Source: Nocardioides sp. (GTDB lineage: Bacteria; Actinomycetota; Actinomycetes; Propionibacteriales; Nocardioidaceae). Taken from it: a DNA stretch of 8,220 bases. Under the pieces are notes generated by a model. The model did no database searches and was not told the origin of the DNA. It worked only from the letters and a program-made list of their open reading frames with translations. Made by a program: the position numbers and the translations under genes. Positions 6,435 through 8,220 of the stretch are shown here, in pieces (positions within the stretch are counted from its first letter, which is position 1; every line of letters begins with the position of its first letter). The DNA lies in contig JAHEXO010000065.1 of the NCBI GenBank assembly GCA_023252065.1, positions 1 to 8,220 on the forward strand, in the 5' to 3' direction.

Positions 6435-7847
6435 GTGCGCGCGGTGGTCGGGAGGTTCGGGCGGAGGCCGCTGCGCCGACCCCGCCTCGCCGTCGTGCTC
6501 GCGCTGACGGTCGCCGCCACCGGGCTGGCTGCGTGCGACGCCACGGCCTCGACCTCGGCCCAGCGTTCGCCGAGCAGCCCGCCGACGACGACCAGCGCCC
6601 TCCCCTCTCAGCTGCCGCCCCAGCGGCTCACCTTCGGCGTGCTCGGGACGACCGACGAGGTGGCGGCCTACAAGCAGATGGCCGCCCTGTTCGCCCCGCT
6701 CAACCGCCAGGTGAGGGTGTCGGTGAAGTCGTGGCCCGACGCCAGCGCGATGATCGCGGCCTTCGCCTCCGGCGAGAAGGTGCCCGACGTCTTCCTGGCC
6801 ACCCGCCGCTACCTGCCCTGGCTGATGGAGCACCAGACGATCCAGCCGGTCGACCAGCTGCTCGACGAGCGCGGTGTCGACTTCGGCGACTCCTACCCGC
6901 GCAGCACGCTCACGGCGTTCGCGGTCGACAACGCCCTGACCTGCCTGCCCTACGGCATCGAGCCCACGGTCATCTACTACAACACCCGCCAGGTCAAGCT
7001 CGGCCGGATCCCCCACGCCCCGGCCAAGCCCGGTCAGGGCTGGAGCTTCGACCAGTTCGCGGCGGCTGCGCGGTGGGCCGTCCGCCACCGCGAGGGCACG
7101 ACCGGGATGTACGTCGACCCGTCGATGACCGGCCTCTCACCCTTCCTCTACTCCGGAGGCGGCGCGTTGTTCGACAACGCCGCCCAGCCGACCTCGACGG
7201 CGTTTGCGAGCGCTCCCAACCAGCAGACCCTCGGCCGGCTGACCAGGCTCCTGCGGCGGCCACACATGACGCTCACCGCCGGTCAGCTCGCGCACCAGAC
7301 GCCGGTCGAGTGGTTCGAGAGCGGCAAGCTGGCCATGCTCGAGGGCACCCGGCGGCTGGTGCCGCAGCTGCGACAGCATGCACGCCTCGACTTCGACGTG
7401 ATGCCGGTGCCGACCCTCACCGCGCCGGCCACCACCGGCAGCCTGTCCGGGATCTGCATCTCCCGGCACCCGCGCGACGTCAGCACCGCCGCGGACTTCC
7501 TGGTCTACGCGAGCTCGCCCGACGCCCTCGGAGCGGTCGCCTCGGCGGGCTACCTGCAGCCGGCCAACCAGACCGTGGCGCTCTCCGACGCCTTCCAGCA
7601 GCCGGGACACCTGCCCCGGCACGCCGGGGTGTTCACCTTCAGCGTCAAGAGCATGGTCTACCCGCCGCTGCTGCCCCAGTGGGACGCCCTCGAGACCGTG
7701 GTCGACCCCCGGCTCGCGCAGCTGATGGACGGGCCGCCGTTCGCCGTACCGCGACGCGCGCGGCAGACCGACCGGACCTCCCGCCCGGTGCTGGCGCCGC
7801 CTCAGTCGGCGTCGCCCTCGGCCGACGCGTCCGCGTCGGCCGGCTGA
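6435..7847 (+). CDS. Extracellular solute-binding lipoprotein, family 1 (sugar-type ABC binding protein)
   Basis: The protein has 470 residues from GTG 6435. It opens with a basic n-region, a hydrophobic stretch and the lipobox LAAC with Cys34, so the mature protein should be lipid-anchored on the outer face of the membrane. A Ser/Thr/Pro linker follows. Family 1 hallmarks come in order: FGVLGTTDEVAAYKQMAALF at the start of the fold, PDVFLA, Tyr181-Tyr182-Asn183 (IYYN), Trp203 in WSFDQF, the GKLAM motif at 297-301 and GICISRHPRDVSTAADFLVY near the end. Cys170 and Cys341 are the only mature-domain cysteines apart from Cys34. The family delivers sugars or similar solutes to ABC permeases, but no permease or ATPase gene lies in view, so this is an orphan and its ligand is unknown. 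The last ~40 residues are a disordered Pro/Ser/Ala tail overlapping the convergent rnd gene. The frame stays open upstream to GTG 6306, which would add 43 Arg-rich residues; I reject that as the main start because it buries the signal peptide. Confidence 0.85.
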   Translation: MRAVVGRFGRRPLRRPRLAVVLALTVAATGLAACDATASTSAQRSPSSPPTTTSALPSQLPPQRLTFGVLGTTDEVAAYKQMAALFAPLNRQVRVSVKSWPDASAMIAAFASGEKVPDVFLATRRYLPWLMEHQTIQPVDQLLDERGVDFGDSYPRSTLTAFAVDNALTCLPYGIEPTVIYYNTRQVKLGRIPHAPAKPGQGWSFDQFAAAARWAVRHREGTTGMYVDPSMTGLSPFLYSGGGALFDNAAQPTSTAFASAPNQQTLGRLTRLLRRPHMTLTAGQLAHQTPVEWFESGKLAMLEGTRRLVPQLRQHARLDFDVMPVPTLTAPATTGSLSGICISRHPRDVSTAADFLVYASSPDALGAVASAGYLQPANQTVALSDAFQQPGHLPRHAGVFTFSVKSMVYPPLLPQWDALETVVDPRLAQLMDGPPFAVPRRARQTDRTSRPVLAPPQSASPSADASASAG

Positions 7848-8220
7848 CTCTCGGCGGAGGGCTCGGCGGAGGGCTGGGCCGCCGCGGTCCGGGCCGCGGC
7901 CGTCCGACGGGCCAGGGACGGCCCGGCGTCGGCGATGGCGTGGACGAGGACGGGCCCCACCAGCTCGATCTGCCAGGGGCGCGCGCCGTACTCGGCCAGC
8001 CGGGCCGCGACCGCCGCCTGGTCGCCCGCCTCCGGGGGCGACCAGAGCAGGCGGCGTACGGAGTCGGGGGTGAGCAGGTTCTCGACCGGGACGCCGTGCT
8101 CCTCGGACAGCTGGGCCAGCCCGTCGCGGGCCAGGACCAGCCGCTCGGCGGCCACGGGGTCGCGCTCGGCCCAGGCCCGCGGCACCGGCGGCCCGTCGGT
8201 GCGAGGGGCGCGCGCGGGCA
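7802..8220 (-). CDS. rnd: Ribonuclease D, C-terminal HRDC part, 5'-truncated by the window edge
   Basis: The frame is open to the right edge (PRTDGPPVPRAWAERDP precedes the first internal GTG), so this is the end of a longer protein; 138 residues are visible. The segment ARDGLAQLSEEHGVPVENLL followed by TPDSVRRLLW, and later RPWQIELVGPVL, is the helical HRDC domain typical of the C-terminus of actinobacterial RNase D. RNase D is a 3'-to-5' exoribonuclease of the DEDD family that trims tRNA and other stable RNA ends; its catalytic domain lies outside the window. The final ~45 residues are an Ala/Ser/Glu/Asp-rich, probably disordered tail built partly from a tandem repeat. The stop (7802-7804) lies inside the convergent solute-binding gene, a 46-bp tail-to-tail overlap. 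The GTG at 8183-8185 is an internal codon, not the start. The family call is by recognition of the HRDC sequence only, since no catalytic residues are visible. Confidence 0.82.
   Translation of the reverse strand, partial: PARAPRTDGPPVPRAWAERDPVAAERLVLARDGLAQLSEEHGVPVENLLTPDSVRRLLWSPPEAGDQAAVAARLAEYGARPWQIELVGPVLVHAIADAGPSLARRTAAARTAAAQPSAEPSAESQPADADASAEGDAD
7819..7842 (+). terminator. Perfect 10-bp hairpin in the overlap of two convergent genes
   Basis: CGGCCGACGC (7819-7828) and GCGTCGGCCG (7833-7842) are exact reverse complements around the loop GTCC. The hairpin ends 2 nt before the TGA of the solute-binding gene (7845-7847) and lies 14 nt inside the rnd coding region from its stop (7802-7804). 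Being symmetric it would form in both transcripts, so it could act as a bidirectional terminator or 3'-end stabiliser although it is coding on both strands. No T-tract is present on either side. Confidence 0.45.
7850..7873. repeat. Two tandem 12-nt repeats in the rnd tail
   Basis: CTCGGCGGAGGG occurs twice head to tail. On the minus strand it encodes the Pro-Ser-Ala-Glu repeat in the C-terminal tail of the RNase D protein. It begins 3 nt after the stop of the convergent solute-binding gene. Confidence 0.75.

Noticed and set aside
5459..6544. Open frame of 361 codons on the minus strand spanning three + strand units
   Set aside because: It crosses promoters, a complete gene and the lipoprotein signal peptide on the other strand; its composition is shadow-like.
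6435..7847. A sugar ABC transporter operon
   Set aside because: Only the binding protein is present; the neighbours are an unrelated helical protein gene and convergent rnd, with no permease or ATPase motifs in view.

Overview
The window is chromosomal DNA from a high-GC actinobacterium. Codons end almost always in G or C, start sites carry TANNNT -10 boxes without a clear -35, and there is an actinobacterial-type HrpA with a C-terminal DUF3418 region. The style fits Nocardioidaceae (Nocardioides-like), but that placement is an inference from overall feel, not from a marker gene. I see no phage, insertion sequence, CRISPR array, tRNA or rRNA.

Layout, left to right. (1) Positions 1-2666, + strand: the 3' two thirds of hrpA, an RNA helicase gene whose DEAH motor lies mostly before the window. 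A small hairpin follows its stop. (2) Positions 2752-5547, +: a large secreted multi-domain alpha/beta-hydrolase-like protein with its own promoter, a signal peptide, a GHSRGG nucleophile elbow, six cysteines and a beta-rich C-terminal half. (3) Positions 5603-6199, +: a 198-residue, probably helical cytoplasmic protein that I do not recognise; its -10 box is placed for a leaderless mRNA. (4) Positions 6200-6434: a non-coding stretch with the most unusual signals here. It holds a stop-codon hairpin, then a perfect SigR/SigH-type promoter match (GGAAT-N18-GTT), then a region that folds into a 14-bp stem closing two further hairpins, then a second, TAGGGT-type promoter. (5) Positions 6435-7847, +: a lipoprotein solute-binding protein of the family 1 (sugar-type) fold with no transporter partners in view. 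(6) Positions 7802-8220, - strand: the C-terminal HRDC part of ribonuclease D, convergent with the solute-binding gene and overlapping it by 46 bp. A perfect 10-bp hairpin sits inside that overlap.

The genes look like independent transcription units rather than an operon: each of the three complete + strand genes has its own -10 element, and hairpins lie at or just after most stop codons. Two RNA-metabolism genes (hrpA, rnd) flank three genes tied to the cell envelope or of unknown role. The best candidate for something undescribed is the redox-sigma-like promoter with the structured RNA leader ahead of the lipoprotein gene, together with the alternative upstream GTG that would add an N-terminal extension to that protein.
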